Origin: an uncultured Acetatifactor sp.
GTDB lineage: Bacteria > Bacillota > Clostridia > Lachnospirales > Lachnospiraceae
Direction of reading: 5' to 3'
Length of the DNA stretch: 8,463 nt
Assembly (NCBI GenBank): GCA_948896875.1
Contig: CAQUWW010000130.1
Span: 1 to 8,463 of the forward strand
In this document: in pieces, positions 7,675-8,463 of the stretch
Layout of the letters: the number at the start of each line of letters is the position of its first letter
Position numbering within the stretch: the first letter of the stretch is position 1
Position numbers and translations under genes: made by a program
The notes under the pieces: model-generated
The model's input: the letters and a program-made list of their open reading frames with translations, nothing else
What the model was told of the DNA's origin: nothing
The model's database searches: none

Positions 7675-7692
7675 CCCAATTTCAAGATTGGG
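7675..7692 (-). promoter_or_regulatory. Candidate operator upstream of the ABC promoter
   Basis: CCCAAT (7675-7680) and ATTGGG (7687-7692) form an inverted repeat with a 6-base centre, ending 7 bases upstream of the -35 box. It abuts the perfect palindrome GGGTACCC (7690-7697). Position and symmetry fit an activator site. AraC-type regulators more often use direct repeats, so assignment to the response regulator is only inferred. Confidence 0.4.
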
Positions 7693-7697
7693 TACCC

Positions 7698-7957
7698 ATT
7701 TTAAAGATAATTTGCTCAAAAAAATAAAAATACCAATATTTTTTCCGCCATTTTGCCTTTCGGTGTATTTGCGAAACAGCTGGATGCCGTCTTTTCTATA
7801 AAAAAGCTTTTCTTTTTGGGTTATTTTCACTAAGGAGAAGTTCTGCCACTATGGCAGTCTGATTAGAATTATTTCTGTCGTTCTCTTAGATTATAGATAT
7901 TGCCGAAAACAATAGCTTCCACGCTTCGCGAGGCTTCTATTGTCATGAATAAAAAAT
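7698..7957. other. AT-rich intergenic region without a gene
   Basis: Together with the flanking promoter this region separates the ABC operon from rhaM. It is rich in A and T runs, and no reading frame here has both a plausible start site and a family-like product. It contains an inverted repeat CTGCCA-CTA-TGGCAG (7843-7857). It also has an imperfect hairpin with arms ACAATAG (7909-7915) and CTATTGT (7937-7943) enclosing CGCTTCGCG. The region could hold a long 5' leader or further regulatory sites, but nothing specific is recognised. Confidence 0.5.
7939..7952 (-). repeat. 14-base motif TTATTCATGACAAT, copy 2
   Basis: Identical to the 14-mer at 1267-1254. Here it directly continues the T-tract of the rhaM terminator on the minus strand and overlaps the hairpin arm at 7937-7943. 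GAAGCGTGGA follows at 7927-7918, as in the other copy. Confidence 0.5.
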
Positions 7958-7993
7958 CCCGCCTGCACTCTGGTTCTACAGAATGCAGGCGGG
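7951..7993 (-). terminator. Intrinsic terminator of rhaM
   Basis: On the minus strand CCCGCCTGCA (7993-7984) pairs with TGCAGGCGGG (7967-7958). After one mismatch, TCTG (7982-7979) pairs with CAGA (7972-7969). ATTTTTT follows directly (7957-7951). The stem begins 12 bases after the rhaM stop codon. This is the only textbook Rho-independent terminator in the window. Confidence 0.9.
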
Positions 7994-8005
7994 CCTGTCG
8001 TTTAA

Positions 8006-8317
8006 TTAATCCAGATGAAATACTGTCTTCAAATCAATACTTACCGGGCTGTTGTCCGGGTTGGTCTCCATGATGTCCGCCATGAAATCCCACCACTTCC
8101 TGTTGATTGCGGTATCCGCGCCCTTCGCCCAAAGTGCCTCATCCTCAATCTCTATATAGCCAAAGAGAGTCAACGTCTCCCTGTCCAGGAAAATTGTATA
8201 ATTCTTCCCGCCGTGCTGATGAATCATGTCCTGCATCTCCGGCCAGAGCTCATTATGCCTTTTCTCATACTCTGCCTCCTGACCGGGATAAAGCTTCATT
8301 TTGAATCCTTTTATCAT
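8006..8317 (-). CDS. rhaM: L-rhamnose mutarotase
   Basis: This 103-residue cytoplasmic enzyme interconverts the alpha and beta anomers of L-rhamnose, feeding L-rhamnose isomerase. It is a small ferredoxin-like fold protein and the length is within one residue of the E. coli enzyme. Family signatures are Y17 and RHNELWPEM with the putative acid/base H21, HGGKNYTIFLD (35-45), the tandem tryptophans W75-W76 in KWWDFM, and the closing NPDNSPVS (86-93). The frame can be read back to 8350, but ATG at 8317 is preferred: AGGAGG (8332-8327) lies 9 bases upstream and the protein then begins MIKGFKMKL as relatives do. It is a single-gene unit with its own promoter and terminator. Other rhamnose genes are absent from the window, so it may serve a glycan imported by the neighbouring transporter. 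Confidence 0.93.
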   Translation of the reverse strand: MIKGFKMKLYPGQEAEYEKRHNELWPEMQDMIHQHGGKNYTIFLDRETLTLFGYIEIEDEALWAKGADTAINRKWWDFMADIMETNPDNSPVSIDLKTVFHLD

Positions 8318-8364
8318 CCTGGTAACCTCCTGTTCTGAATTGGTTCTCATTTTATCATTATTTT

Positions 8365-8393
8365 ATGCTATCACAAATAGCCGGTATTTTCAA
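8365..8393 (-). promoter_or_regulatory. Probable rhaM promoter
   Basis: The minus strand shows TTGAAA (8393-8388), a 17-base spacer, and TAGCAT (8370-8365). The predicted transcript start falls near 8358, about 40 bases before ATG at 8317. A start codon at 8350 would leave almost no leader, which supports the shorter protein. Confidence 0.5.
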
Positions 8394-8409
8394 TCACATG
8401 AACCCCCTT

Positions 8410-8463
8410 GGTAGTGTCAATTTACTTTCGGAAATAAGTGGTCAAAACATCCCCTTGATTTTA
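8410..8463. mobile_element. Probable insertion sequence end (right)
   Basis: Bases 8410-8460 are the exact reverse complement of 1-51; the last three bases have no counterpart in the window. The element would continue to the right. The border reads GGTAGTGTCAATTTAC. On the minus strand TTGACA (8420-8415) again points inwards, towards rhaM, although the rhaM promoter proposed here lies further inside. Confidence 0.6.

Noticed and set aside
7577..7801. Small plus-strand reading frames across the ABC promoter region
   Set aside because: No ribosome binding site, and the frames run through the start of the permease gene and its promoter.
8015..8338. Plus-strand reading frame opposite rhaM
   Set aside because: RhaM on the other strand is complete with all family motifs, promoter and terminator; this frame mirrors it.
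1..8463. CRISPR array, tRNA or rRNA genes
   Set aside because: No regularly spaced repeats, cloverleaf-like sequence or ribosomal RNA signature was seen on either strand.

Overview
The window looks like a carbohydrate-utilisation locus from a low-to-moderate GC Firmicute. A gut Lachnospiraceae-type Clostridium is most likely, inferred from the strong AGGAGG-type ribosome binding sites, the TTGAAA/TATAAT-like promoters, and the YesM/YesN plus LplA/LplB/LplC gene families. It encodes a complete set of ABC sugar-transporter membrane parts, a matching two-component system, an L-rhamnose mutarotase (rhaM) and a D-2-hydroxyacid dehydrogenase.

Layout from left to right. Positions 1-51 are an exact inverted copy of 8410-8460, probably the ends of an insertion sequence lying outside the window on both sides. 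A D-lactate-dehydrogenase-like gene (200-1192, +) follows and is the only forward gene. It converges on a two-gene operon on the minus strand: a YesM-like sensor kinase (3728-2052) with an ATGA overlap to a YesN/AraC-type response regulator (2055-1324). Upstream of these, also on the minus strand, is the ABC operon: LplB-like permease (7601-6663), LplC/AraQ-like permease (6509-5640) and LplA-like lipoprotein (5536-3882). The lipoprotein gene carries a one-base deletion near 5039-5041 that breaks the reading frame. At the right, rhaM (8317-8006, -) has its own promoter and a good intrinsic terminator.

Working model (inference): the kinase senses an extracellular sugar or the loaded binding protein. 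The regulator then activates the ABC operon promoter near 7642-7668, where an inverted repeat lies just upstream of the -35 box. The binding protein and two permeases import an oligosaccharide using an ATPase encoded elsewhere, as is usual for this transporter class. RhaM beside the operon suggests that L-rhamnose or a rhamnose-containing glycan is involved. No hydrolase, isomerase or kinase for rhamnose is present, so the substrate is not proven.

No wholly new protein system is visible. The unusual features are mostly non-coding: a 94-base composite inverted repeat, flanked by a 10-base direct repeat, between the two permease genes; a shared 14-base motif placed just after the 3' hairpins of two separate transcription units; insertion-sequence-like ends with inward-pointing TTGACA boxes; and the clean frameshift in the binding protein.
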